A stretch of DNA of 64,000 bases, from positions 4,460,001 through 4,524,000 of the forward strand of contig NZ_CP103965.1 in the NCBI RefSeq assembly GCF_024970185.1, given 5' to 3'. Origin of the DNA: Pseudomonas sp. N3-W. GTDB lineage: Bacteria > Pseudomonadota > Gammaproteobacteria > Pseudomonadales > Pseudomonadaceae. A program made the position numbers and the translations under genes. Below, piece after piece: positions 33,901 to 41,519 of this stretch (positions are counted from its first letter, which is position 1; every line of letters begins with the position of its first letter). The notes beneath the pieces are model-generated. The model saw nothing but the letters and a program-made list of their open reading frames with translations. It was not told the origin of the DNA and searched no databases.

Positions 33901-36900
33901 GAATGTCTTGCCAGACCTGCACCAGTTGCTGTTCCAGCGCCGTGCGCGGTGCCACGTAATCGCGTTGCGCCGCGTTGGCGTCGGGGGTCGGCAGGGCCTT
34001 GCGGTCGAGTTTGCCGTTAGGGGTCAGCGGCAAGTGATCGAGGAACAGCCACTGCACCGGCACCATGTAATCGGGCAGGTGCGCCTTGAGCGCGGCCTTC
34101 AGCGCTTCGCTCAGATCGTCCTGTGCCTGCGGGCTCAAGTCGGCCTGGGTTGGCACCACATAGGCCACCAACTGTTGACCGCTGTGGCCATCCACCGCCA
34201 GCACCACGCCTTCGCGCACGCCGGCATTGGCCAGCAGCCGCGCTTCGATTTCACCCAGTTCGATACGGAAACCACGGACCTTGACCTGATGGTCGATGCG
34301 CCCGACGTATTCGATCCGGCCGTCGTCGCCCAGGCGCGTCAGGTCGCCGGTGCGGTACATGCGCTCACCGTTGTTCGCCAACGGGTTGGGCACGAAGCGC
34401 TCGGCGGTCAGGCCCGGACGGAACAGGTAGCCACGGGTGATGCCGTCGCCGGCCAGGTACAGCTCGGCCGCGACACCAATGGGCGCCGCTTGCAGCTGTG
34501 CGTCGAGCAGGTACGCCGTGGTGTTGACCAGTGGCCGTCCGATGTTCGCCTGGCCACCGGCTTCGCGGCGGGTCCAGGTCGAATACGTGGTGTCTTCCGA
34601 CGGCCCATACAGGTCGAAGACATGCTCCACCGACGTCTCGCGGTACAGCGTGTCCACCAGGCTTTGTTTGAGCGGTTCACCCGCCAGATTGATGATGCGC
34701 ACGCCCTGCGGAATCTGTGCAGCGCGTTGCAGCGCGGCGATGGCCGACGGCACGGTGTTGATCAGGCGTACCTGATCGCGCTCCGGCAGGTCCGGCAGTT
34801 CCAGCGCATTGCGCGCCATGACGATTGATCCGCCACGGGCCAGGGTGACGAAAATCTCCCACACCGACAGGTCGAAGCACACCGACGTCGAGGCCAGCAC
34901 GCCTTGCAGGTCGTCTTCGCTATAGACCTCGCGGGACCAGTGAATCAGCGCCTGTACGTTGCGGTGGGCGATGGCCACGCCTTTGGGTTTGCCGGTGGAA
35001 CCGGAGGTGTAGATGACGTACGCCAGGTTGGCCGAATCACCGCGCGGTTCAAGGTTGTCGGCGGCACACTCGACAAAGGCCTGACCGCCTGCCTCGACCA
35101 ACAGCAGCTGCGCACCGGTCTGCGGCAATTGCGCGAGCAGCGCCTGCTGGGTCAGCAGGACTTTTGCCTGGCTGTCTTCCAGCATGTAGGCCACGCGATC
35201 AGCCGGGTAATCCGGGTCCAGCGGCACGTAGGTGCCACCGGCCTTGAGCACGGCCATCAGGGCAATCACCAGCTCCGCCGAACGCGGCATCGCCACGCCC
35301 ACCCGCACTTCCGGGCCGACGCCCAGCGTCACCAGACGGCGAGCCAGCTGGTTGGCGCGGCGGTTGAGTTCGGCGTAGCTCAGGGCGACACCGGCATGAC
35401 TCAGCGCCAGCGCTTGCGGGCGAGTCTGCACCTGCGCTTCAAAGCTCTGCTGAATCAATAGTTCTGCGGGGTAGACGGCGTGATGCTCGTTCCACTGTGC
35501 CAGCGTGTGCAGCTCGGTGGCCGACAACAGGCCGATGTCACCCAGCAGGCGTTGCGGTGCTTCAAGGAACTGGCGCAGCACTTCTTGCAGATGCGCCGCC
35601 AGGCCCAGAATGCTGCGCTCGGCGAAGTGTTCGGTCAGGTAGTTGAAGTCCAGGTTCAACACGTCGCTGGCGCCGGCGATCAGGGTCAGGCCGTAGTTGG
35701 TCTGCTCGCGGTGTTCCAGGCCACTGAAGCGCAGGCCGCCCGGATTGGCTTCCAGCGCGTCCGAGACCGGGTAGTTTTCGAACACCAGCAGGGTGTCGAA
35801 CAGCGCTTCGCCACTGAGTTGGGCCAGGCGCTGGATGTCTTGCAACGGCGTCTGCTCGTAGTCGCGCAGCAGCAGGTTCTTGTCCTGCACGCTGCGCACC
35901 CAGTCGCGCACGCTGCTGGTGGCTGGCGGGCTGGCGATCACCGGCAAGGTGTTGATGAACAGCCCAAGCTGTTGCTCGATGCCCGGCAAATCCACCGGAC
36001 GTCCGGACACCGTGGCGCCAAAAGCGACGCTGGTCTGCCCGGTGTAACGTTGCAGCACCAGCAGCCAGGCGGCTTGCACCAGGCTGTTGAGGGTCACTTG
36101 TTGCTGGCGGGAAAAACCGTTGAGGCGCTGGGTGAACGCCGCATCGAAATGCAGGCGATGCATGCCCTTGCCCGGTCCCGGCACGGTCTGTCCCTGGCAG
36201 GCGGACGCCAGTCGTGTCGGCTCCGTCAGCTCGGCCAGTTGCCCGCGCCAGAAGGCTTGCGCGGCGTCCTTGTCCTGGCGTTGCAGCCAGGCCAGGAAGT
36301 CGCGATAACGCCCCTGGGCACTCGGCACCGGGTGCCCGGCGTAGTCTTGAAGCACCTCGCCGAACATCCGCGAGTTGCTCCAGCCGTCCATCAGAATGTG
36401 GTGGCAGGTGAAGATCAGGCGATGCCGATCATCCGCTGTGCGCAGCAGGCACAGGCGCAGCAGCGCCGGGTTCTGCAAATCGAAACCGCGCTCACGGTCC
36501 GACCGGGCACGGCTTTCAAGGGCGGCGGCCAGATCGGGTTCGCCGCGCACATCGACTTCCGGCATTTCCAGGGTCAGCTGGCGATTGATCACTTGCAGCG
36601 GCGTATCGAGACCGTCGCGGCCCCAGATGAAACCGGCACGCAGCACTTCATGGCGGTCCACCACGCGCTGCCAGGCTTGCTGGAAGCGCGGCACGTCGAG
36701 GCCGTCGATGTCCAGCAGCATCTGGTACACGTAGGCGCTGGCATCGGCGTCGTAGAGGCTGTGGAACAGAATGCCCTGCTGCATCGGCGCCAGCGGATAG
36801 ATGTCCTCGATCCGTTGTGCGGCCATCGGCAGGCTGTCCAAATGCGCCTGGGACAGACCGGCCAGCGGCACGTCGGACGGGGTCAGGCCGCCGCTTGGGT

Positions 36901-39900
36901 GGTTCAGGCAGTGATCGATCAGCTCGCCCAGCGCCACTTCATAGGCACGGGCCAAGGCGTTGATGGTCGCCTCTTCGAAGACGTCGCCACTGTAGGTCCA
37001 GGTCAGGCTCAACTGGCCCTGATACACCCGGCCATCGATGGTCAGCCAGTTGCTCATCGGCGCCTGTGCATCCTGGCCGGCGCCCTTGTCTTCGGTGGCC
37101 GGCACCCACAGGGCGTCTTCGTCGAAGTTGTTGTCGAACTGACCGAGGTAGTTGAAGGTGACTTTCGGTTGCGCCAGATCGCTCAGGGCCGCTTGCGATT
37201 CGGCGCTGCCCAGATAACGCAGCAGGCCGAAGCCGATGCCCTTGTTCGGGATCGCCCGCAGTTGTTCCTTGATGCCCTTGATCGAACCTTCGAGGCTCGC
37301 TTGCGGGGTGAGGCGCAGCGGGAACATGCTGGTGAACCAGCCCACGGTGCGGCTCAGGTCGAGGTCGTCGAACAGGTCTTCACGGCCATGTCCTTCGAGT
37401 TGCACCAGCGCGCTGTCCGAGGCGGTCCAGTCGCACAGCACGTGCGCCAGCGCGGTCAGCAGCAGGTCGTTGACCTGGGTGCGATAGACCGCCGGGGCCT
37501 GTTGCAGCAGTTGCCGGGTGCGCTCGGCATCCAGGCGCGTATCGACGCTGCGCTCGAAGCGGTTTTGCAGTTGACCCTGCGGGTTATCCAGCGGCAGCTC
37601 GACCGGCGCCACGGCCAGTTGTTCGCGCCAGTAAGCCAGCTCGGACTCCAGCGTGGCGCTGCGGGCATAGCCTTGCAGGCGCTCGCCCCAATCCTTGAAC
37701 GCGGTGGTCTTGGCCGGCAGGCGCAGGGGCTGTCCTGTGCTCAGTTGTTGATAGGCGCTCTGCAGGTCTTCCAGCAAAATACGCCACGACACGCCGTCCA
37801 CCACCAGGTGGTGGATGACCAGCAGCAGGCGCTGGCTGGCGTCCGGCAGCTCGACCAGCAGCGCGCGGATCAGCGGCCCGTGATTCAGGTCGAGGCTGCG
37901 TTGCAGCTCCAGGCACAGTGCCGGCAAGGCTTCGCTGTCCGCCAGGGTGACGCTGCGCAACAACGACTGCGGCTGATCGACAGCGGCATGTTGCTGGGTC
38001 CAGCCGCCTTCGGTTTCACGGTAGCGCAGGCGCAAGGCATCGTGATGACGGTGCAGGTGCAGCAGCGCCTGTTCGAGCGGCGCCGCGTGCAGAGGCTCGG
38101 CCGGGGTCAGCAGGATCGACTGGTTCCAGTGCTGACGCTCGGGGATGGCGTTACCGAAAAAGTACTGCTGGATCGGCGTCAATACCGCCGCGCCCAGCAC
38201 ATCGCCCTGCATCGCCAGCACCGCATCACTCTGTTGCGCGACGGTGGCCAGGCGTTGCACGGTCTGGTGCTGGAAGATGTCCTTGGGCGAGAAGCGGATG
38301 CCCGCCTGACGCGCCCGGCTGACCACCTGAATCGAAATGATCGAATCACCGCCCAGCTCGAAGAAGTTGTCATTGAGGCCGACGCGCTCGACTTTCAACA
38401 CGTCCTGCCAGATGTCGGCCAGACGCTGCTCCAGTTCACTGCGCGGCGCCGCATACACTTCCTGCACCGAGATCACGTCCGGCTGCGGCAGTTGCTTGCG
38501 GTCCAGTTTGCCGTTGGCCGTCAGCGGCAGGCGCTCGAGGAATGCCCAGCTGACCGGCACCATGTAGTCCGGCAGGGTCTCGCGCAGGTGCGCCTTGATC
38601 GCATCGCGCAGGGCTGCGTGAGCGTCGGCCTCCAGCGTCTGGTTCGGCACGATCCACGCCGCCAGCTGCTGACCGCTGAGCCCCTCGACCGCCAGCACCA
38701 CCGCTTCGCGCACCGCCGGGAATTTGAGCAGTTGGGTTTCGATTTCGCCCAGCTCGATACGGAAACCGCGGATCTTCACCTGATGATCGATGCGGCCGAT
38801 GTACTCGATCACCCCGTCGCCGCGCAGCCGCGCCAGGTCGCCGGTGCGGTACAGGCGTTCGCCACTGTGTGCGTTGAACGGATCGGGTACGAAACGGGTG
38901 GCGGTCATGCCCGCCTGATTCAGGTAACCCCGGGCCAGACCGGCGCCGGCAATGTACAACTCACCGATGCAGCCCTGGGGCACCAGGTTCAGCGCGCCGT
39001 CGAGCAAGTACCACGACAGGTCGACAATCGGCTCGCCAATCGGGCTGCTGTGGCTGTGCTGCAAGTCCGCCATGGACAGCGGGCGATAAGTGACGTGCAC
39101 CGTGGTTTCGGTGATGCCGTACATGTTGACCAGGGTCGGCGCACGGTCGCCGAAGCGCTCGAACCACGGGCGCAGGCTCTGCACTTCCAGCGCTTCGCCG
39201 CCGAACACCACGTAACGCAGGTTGTTGTTGCGCGCCGAGGCGCTGGCCACTTGCACCAGCGGCTTGAACGCCGACGGCGTCTGGTTCAGCACCGTGACGT
39301 TTTCATCGCACAGCAAGGTGTAGAAATCTTCCGGCGAACGGCTGACGTCATGCGGCACCACCACCAGTTTGCCGCCGTACAACAGCGCTCCGAAAATTTC
39401 CCAGACCGAGAAATCGAAGGCATAGGAATGGAACAGGGTCCAGCTGTCGTCAGGGCCAAAACCGAACCAGTGATCGGTGGCGCTGAACAGGCGGATGACG
39501 TTGCTGTGCGGCAGCAACGCGCCCTTGGGTTTGCCGGTGGAACCGGAGGTGTAGATGACGTAGGCCAGGCTGTCCGGCGTGGTCAGGCACAGCGGGTTGG
39601 CGTCGCTGCCCGCTGGCGGCTGGTTCAGGTCCAGGCAGACCAGCCCCGGCGGAATCGGCAACTGCGCCAACAGCTGACCCTGGGTCAGCAGCAATTCGAT
39701 GCCGCTGTCCTCGATCATGTAGCTCAGGCGATCGTCCGGGTAGCTCGGGTCCAGCGGCACGTAGGCACCGCCGGCCTTCAGCACGGCGACAATGGCGACG
39801 ATCATGTCCAGCGAACGCTCGACCGACACCCCGACCCGCACATCCGGGCCGACGCCCTGGGCAATCAGCTGATGCGCCCACCGGTTGGCCTTGCGGTTCA

Positions 39901-41506
39901 GCTCGGCGTAGCTCAGGCGCTCCTCGCCAAACACCACGGCCACCGCGTCCGGGTGACGTGCGGCCTGGGCTTCGATGGCCTGATGGATGCACTGGCTGAC
40001 CGGGTGTTCGACCCGCGCCGGGTTCCACTGTGCCAGCAACTGTTGTTGCCGGGCGCTGTCGAGCATCGGCAATTGCCCGATGCGCTGGGTCGGGTCCTGG
40101 ACAATGGCCTGCAACAGCTGGGTCCAGTCCTGAGCCAGGCGTTCGATGGTCGCCGTGTCAAACAGGTCGGTGGCGTATTTGAGCACCGCTTCGACGCCAT
40201 GGGCCTGCTCGGTGGTGTTGAGCACCAGGTCGAATTGCGCGGTCTGGCTCTGCCACTCCAGGGGTTCGATGTGCAGCCCGTTGAGACGGGTTTCGACGCT
40301 GGCCCGACGTTCCGCCGTGTGGTTGAACATCACCTGGAACAACGGGCTGTGGCTCAGGCTGCGGCCCGGCTCCAGCGCTTCGACCAGTTGCTCGAACGGC
40401 AGGTCCTGATGCGCCTGGGCTTCCTGCGCCGTTTGCTTGACCTGGCGCAGCAGATCGACAAAGCGGCCCTGGCCGTCCACGTCGGCCTTGAGCACCTGGG
40501 TGTTGACGAAGAAACCGATCAATCGCTCGATTTCCACCCGGCCACGGTTGGCCACCGGCACGCCGACGCGAATGTCGGCCTGGCCGCTGTAGCGGTGCAG
40601 CAGCGCCTGGAACGACGCCAGCAACAGCACGAACAGCGTGACGTTCTCCTGACGGGCGAAGGCCTTGAGGCCGTTGCTCAGCGCCGAATCAAGAATCAGG
40701 TTATGACTGGCGCCGGCGAAGCTCTGGTCGACGCTGCGGGCGCGGTCCATCGGCAGCTCCAGCACCGGCTGTTCGCCACCGAGTTTTTCCTGCCAATAGG
40801 CCAGTTGCCGCGCTTGCTCGCCGGCCTCCATCCACTGGCGCTGCCACAGCGCGTAGTCGGCGTATTGAATGGCCAGGGCCGGCAGGCCGGCGTCGTGCCC
40901 GAGGTTGAAACCGGCGTAGAGCTGCACCAGCTCCTCGATCATGACCTGTAACGACCAGCCGTCCGAGACGATGTGGTGCAGGGTCAGCACCAGCACATGG
41001 TCATTGGCGGTGACTTGCAGCAAGGCGGCGCGCAACAGCGGGCCGTGCTGCAAATCGAAAGTCTTCTGGCTCTGGGTCTGGACGAAGGCCTGGATGGCCG
41101 CATCCGGGTTATTCGCCTGTTCCGGGCTCAGTTGATGGGTATCAAGGGCAAAGGGCCCTGCGGGCAGGACCACTTGCAAGGGTTGGCCGGCTTCCTGAGT
41201 GAACACCGTGCGCAAGGTTTCGTGACGTTCGATCAGCGCCTGGACGCTGCGTTGCAGCGCGGACACATCCAGCGGCCCCTGCAAACGCAGGGCCGTGGGG
41301 ATGTTGTAGGCCGCGCTGTGCGGCGCCCATTGCCAGAGAAACCACTGGCGCTGTTGAGCGTAGGACAGCAACAACGGTTCTTCGGCCGTGCGCTTGAAAA
41401 CCGGGGCAATGTCAAAAAGGTTGACGCCTTTCTGCTTGAGCAGAACCGCCAGAGCCTTTCTTTGCTTAGCCGAAAGTTGTCCTACCGACTCGATTAACTC
41501 TTGCAC
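27941..41506 (-). CDS. pvdD: Terminal pyoverdine NRPS: C-A(Thr)-T-E / C-A(Ala-like)-T-E(degenerate) / C-A(OH-Orn-like)-T-E, no thioesterase
   Basis: The product is 4521 aa with three modules. Approximate residues: C1 40-480 (HHIVSDGWS), A1 520-1010, T1 Ser near 1054 (LGGDSI), E1 1110-1540 (HHLVVDGVSW); C2 1555-2000 (HHILMDGWS), A2 2040-2520, T2 Ser near 2553, E2 2600-3040; C3 3050-3480 (HHILMDGWS), A3 3520-4000, T3 Ser near 4032, E3 4080-4521 (HHLVVDTVSW). Pocket residues read by hand: A1 DFWNVGMVH (Thr code); A2 DLWNNALTY (like recalled Ala codes); A3 DGECCGGVT (Glu239 suggests a basic, Orn-type substrate). E2 reads HWLAVDSVSW, losing the catalytic His. The protein ends in E3 (EALIEHCMARL) with no TE. 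The symbol is by position as the fpvA-proximal, last-acting NRPS; naming among pvdI/J/D is conventional. Confidence 0.9.
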   Translation of the reverse strand: MQELIESVGQLSAKQRKALAVLLKQKGVNLFDIAPVFKRTAEEPLLLSYAQQRQWFLWQWAPHSAAYNIPTALRLQGPLDVSALQRSVQALIERHETLRTVFTQEAGQPLQVVLPAGPFALDTHQLSPEQANNPDAAIQAFVQTQSQKTFDLQHGPLLRAALLQVTANDHVLVLTLHHIVSDGWSLQVMIEELVQLYAGFNLGHDAGLPALAIQYADYALWQRQWMEAGEQARQLAYWQEKLGGEQPVLELPMDRARSVDQSFAGASHNLILDSALSNGLKAFARQENVTLFVLLLASFQALLHRYSGQADIRVGVPVANRGRVEIERLIGFFVNTQVLKADVDGQGRFVDLLRQVKQTAQEAQAHQDLPFEQLVEALEPGRSLSHSPLFQVMFNHTAERRASVETRLNGLHIEPLEWQSQTAQFDLVLNTTEQAHGVEAVLKYATDLFDTATIERLAQDWTQLLQAIVQDPTQRIGQLPMLDSARQQQLLAQWNPARVEHPVSQCIHQAIEAQAARHPDAVAVVFGEERLSYAELNRKANRWAHQLIAQGVGPDVRVGVSVERSLDMIVAIVAVLKAGGAYVPLDPSYPDDRLSYMIEDSGIELLLTQGQLLAQLPIPPGLVCLDLNQPPAGSDANPLCLTTPDSLAYVIYTSGSTGKPKGALLPHSNVIRLFSATDHWFGFGPDDSWTLFHSYAFDFSVWEIFGALLYGGKLVVVPHDVSRSPEDFYTLLCDENVTVLNQTPSAFKPLVQVASASARNNNLRYVVFGGEALEVQSLRPWFERFGDRAPTLVNMYGITETTVHVTYRPLSMADLQHSHSSPIGEPIVDLSWYLLDGALNLVPQGCIGELYIAGAGLARGYLNQAGMTATRFVPDPFNAHSGERLYRTGDLARLRGDGVIEYIGRIDHQVKIRGFRIELGEIETQLLKFPAVREAVVLAVEGLSGQQLAAWIVPNQTLEADAHAALRDAIKAHLRETLPDYMVPVSWAFLERLPLTANGKLDRKQLPQPDVISVQEVYAAPRSELEQRLADIWQDVLKVERVGLNDNFFELGGDSIISIQVVSRARQAGIRFSPKDIFQHQTVQRLATVAQQSDAVLAMQGDVLGAAVLTPIQQYFFGNAIPERQHWNQSILLTPAEPLHAAPLEQALLHLHRHHDALRLRYRETEGGWTQQHAAVDQPQSLLRSVTLADSEALPALCLELQRSLDLNHGPLIRALLVELPDASQRLLLVIHHLVVDGVSWRILLEDLQSAYQQLSTGQPLRLPAKTTAFKDWGERLQGYARSATLESELAYWREQLAVAPVELPLDNPQGQLQNRFERSVDTRLDAERTRQLLQQAPAVYRTQVNDLLLTALAHVLCDWTASDSALVQLEGHGREDLFDDLDLSRTVGWFTSMFPLRLTPQASLEGSIKGIKEQLRAIPNKGIGFGLLRYLGSAESQAALSDLAQPKVTFNYLGQFDNNFDEDALWVPATEDKGAGQDAQAPMSNWLTIDGRVYQGQLSLTWTYSGDVFEEATINALARAYEVALGELIDHCLNHPSGGLTPSDVPLAGLSQAHLDSLPMAAQRIEDIYPLAPMQQGILFHSLYDADASAYVYQMLLDIDGLDVPRFQQAWQRVVDRHEVLRAGFIWGRDGLDTPLQVINRQLTLEMPEVDVRGEPDLAAALESRARSDRERGFDLQNPALLRLCLLRTADDRHRLIFTCHHILMDGWSNSRMFGEVLQDYAGHPVPSAQGRYRDFLAWLQRQDKDAAQAFWRGQLAELTEPTRLASACQGQTVPGPGKGMHRLHFDAAFTQRLNGFSRQQQVTLNSLVQAAWLLVLQRYTGQTSVAFGATVSGRPVDLPGIEQQLGLFINTLPVIASPPATSSVRDWVRSVQDKNLLLRDYEQTPLQDIQRLAQLSGEALFDTLLVFENYPVSDALEANPGGLRFSGLEHREQTNYGLTLIAGASDVLNLDFNYLTEHFAERSILGLAAHLQEVLRQFLEAPQRLLGDIGLLSATELHTLAQWNEHHAVYPAELLIQQSFEAQVQTRPQALALSHAGVALSYAELNRRANQLARRLVTLGVGPEVRVGVAMPRSAELVIALMAVLKAGGTYVPLDPDYPADRVAYMLEDSQAKVLLTQQALLAQLPQTGAQLLLVEAGGQAFVECAADNLEPRGDSANLAYVIYTSGSTGKPKGVAIAHRNVQALIHWSREVYSEDDLQGVLASTSVCFDLSVWEIFVTLARGGSIVMARNALELPDLPERDQVRLINTVPSAIAALQRAAQIPQGVRIINLAGEPLKQSLVDTLYRETSVEHVFDLYGPSEDTTYSTWTRREAGGQANIGRPLVNTTAYLLDAQLQAAPIGVAAELYLAGDGITRGYLFRPGLTAERFVPNPLANNGERMYRTGDLTRLGDDGRIEYVGRIDHQVKVRGFRIELGEIEARLLANAGVREGVVLAVDGHSGQQLVAYVVPTQADLSPQAQDDLSEALKAALKAHLPDYMVPVQWLFLDHLPLTPNGKLDRKALPTPDANAAQRDYVAPRTALEQQLVQVWQDILKIERVGISDNFFTLGGDSIISIQVVSRARQAGIRFTPKDLFQQQTIEGLATVVSFDPALLAADQGAVTGSTPLLALQQWYLEAPAAQRPGNHSVLLEPLAALTPELVEQALQALLQQHDSLRLSFADGVAHYREAAGAMFRQQRVSDFAQLQIFAEQAQNQLDAVQGPLLGAVLFELPEGEQRLLVVAHWLAVDSVSWSLLLQDLQRACQQLQAGDTVKFAAKTTAFKRWSEQLLEHGRSDALLVQWPFWQAQLSGDAIELPLDQPQGQSAAVTLVEALDQTATHKLIAQAPAAYRTELNELLLTALARVISRWSGQASTLVELEADGRHALGEALDLSRTVGGFRHRYPVRLTGGERLADSIKQIKEQLRAVPDQGIGYGLLRERLQGQGARIGFTFHDSVDVVGDSVFVAGAATPAQHSSSHWLSLDAQLRDGELQVHWSFNRQQFNTATIQRLAQEYVQELGALVEHCCLPDSRGLTPSDFPLAGLDQAQLDALPVPAVDIEDIYPLSPMQEGMLFHTLSDNGSSLYVQQVSLPVKGLDVERFRGAWDFIIERQAILRTSFHWQDGLAKPLQIVQHRAALQMQVLDWREREVSEAQIAEFATEDRALGFDLAQARLQRVTLLRLSDEQFQMIWTSHHILMDGWSSSRLFGEVLQYYGTGQVNGENGRYRDFIAWLQAQDQDAQELFWKARLASVNEPTALSQAMHPRHSVDVAGHDAIYSNWDKSQTARLQQFCRDLRITPNTLIQGAWLLLLQRYTGQRTVTFGATVSGRPESLPNVGNMLGLFINTLPIIQTPEPDQRLADWLNQVQAYNLDIRDYSQAPLADVQRWSNLGGQGLFDSIVVFENFPIDDRLQEENDTELTFGKSIGHGVTNVPMDLAVMLGDELSIEYLYLRSHFSAEAVQGIRQTMENTLEAMMSAPYERLGNLQRLSGEQWQAMQAWSAAPAAEHQATLLPQLISQHAVNQPEAIALQCAGLSLSYAELEQRANRLAHCLIAHGAGPEVVIGVALPRSLEMVVSFLAVLKSGAAYVPLDIDYPPERLAYMIEDSGMALLLTQSSLRATLPAPEGLLRLEIDHLDEALYPDHAPVCRVQEQGLAYLVYTSGSTGRPKGVAVTQGPLSMHCQAIAKLYEMDSSSCELHFMSFAFDGAHERWLSTLYSGARLVIRDGCLWTPEQTYEALHQYGITIACFPPAYLKQLAEYAAASGIAPPPVRIYCFGGDAVPDQTFEQVKAALRPEFFTNGYGPTETVVTPMLWKVPVSQHCEAAYAPIGRAVGARSLYVLDEDLNPLPPGFSGELYIGGYGIARGYHRRPDLTAERFVPNPFTPGERLYRSGDLVRLRPDGVVDYVGRIDHQVKVRGFRIELGEVEASLRQLDQVSDALVIARDNASGKQLIGYVVTEGGQELGDALKAGLRTTLPEYMVPAQIVCLDAFPVTPNGKLDRKALPEPEFKSEEYVAPRNQQEQLLAEIWAQVLQVEQVGITDNFFELGGDSILSLQVISRVRNHPTLNMELKLRDLMRLQTIAGLVEQDVAKPDSQPPRVDVTQVASEGLFNLLPIQEWFFAEGMAEPHHYNQSLLLSARQTLDLDALERALGWIEKHHDSLRLRFCQEGGSWWQGYATPSDNREPLLWRREAQDSEQVEALANLTQRSLKLDDGPAWRVVHIALPDGAARLLVVIHHLVVDTVSWRILLDDLKVAYEACVMGLEPQLPIRTSSYRAFAEALQAQAPVIAEQELGYWLEQLDQPGVDLPCDNLRGKNQVRQQAQARLKLSREHTEQLLKQAPAVYRTQINDLLLTALSRALCRWSEQPSALILLEGHGREDLFESIDLSRSLGWFTSMFPVRLNPGEDIGASILKVQSQLAAVPQKGIGYGVLRHLAGKPLARQLADLPQARVTFNYLGQFDQSFDEQALLVPALEETGDNYSLKANLGNWLEIVGQVYDGQLALRCIYSTQRYRAQTMDGFMQGYQQELEALIEHCMARL

Positions 41507-41519
41507 GCGTTGTTCCCTC

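Noticed and set aside
35480..40951. 1823-codon plus-strand frame opposite the terminal NRPS
   Set aside because: Mirror frame of repetitive NRPS sequence; similar shadows exist at 28766-31435, 43395-45842 and 45873-49379.
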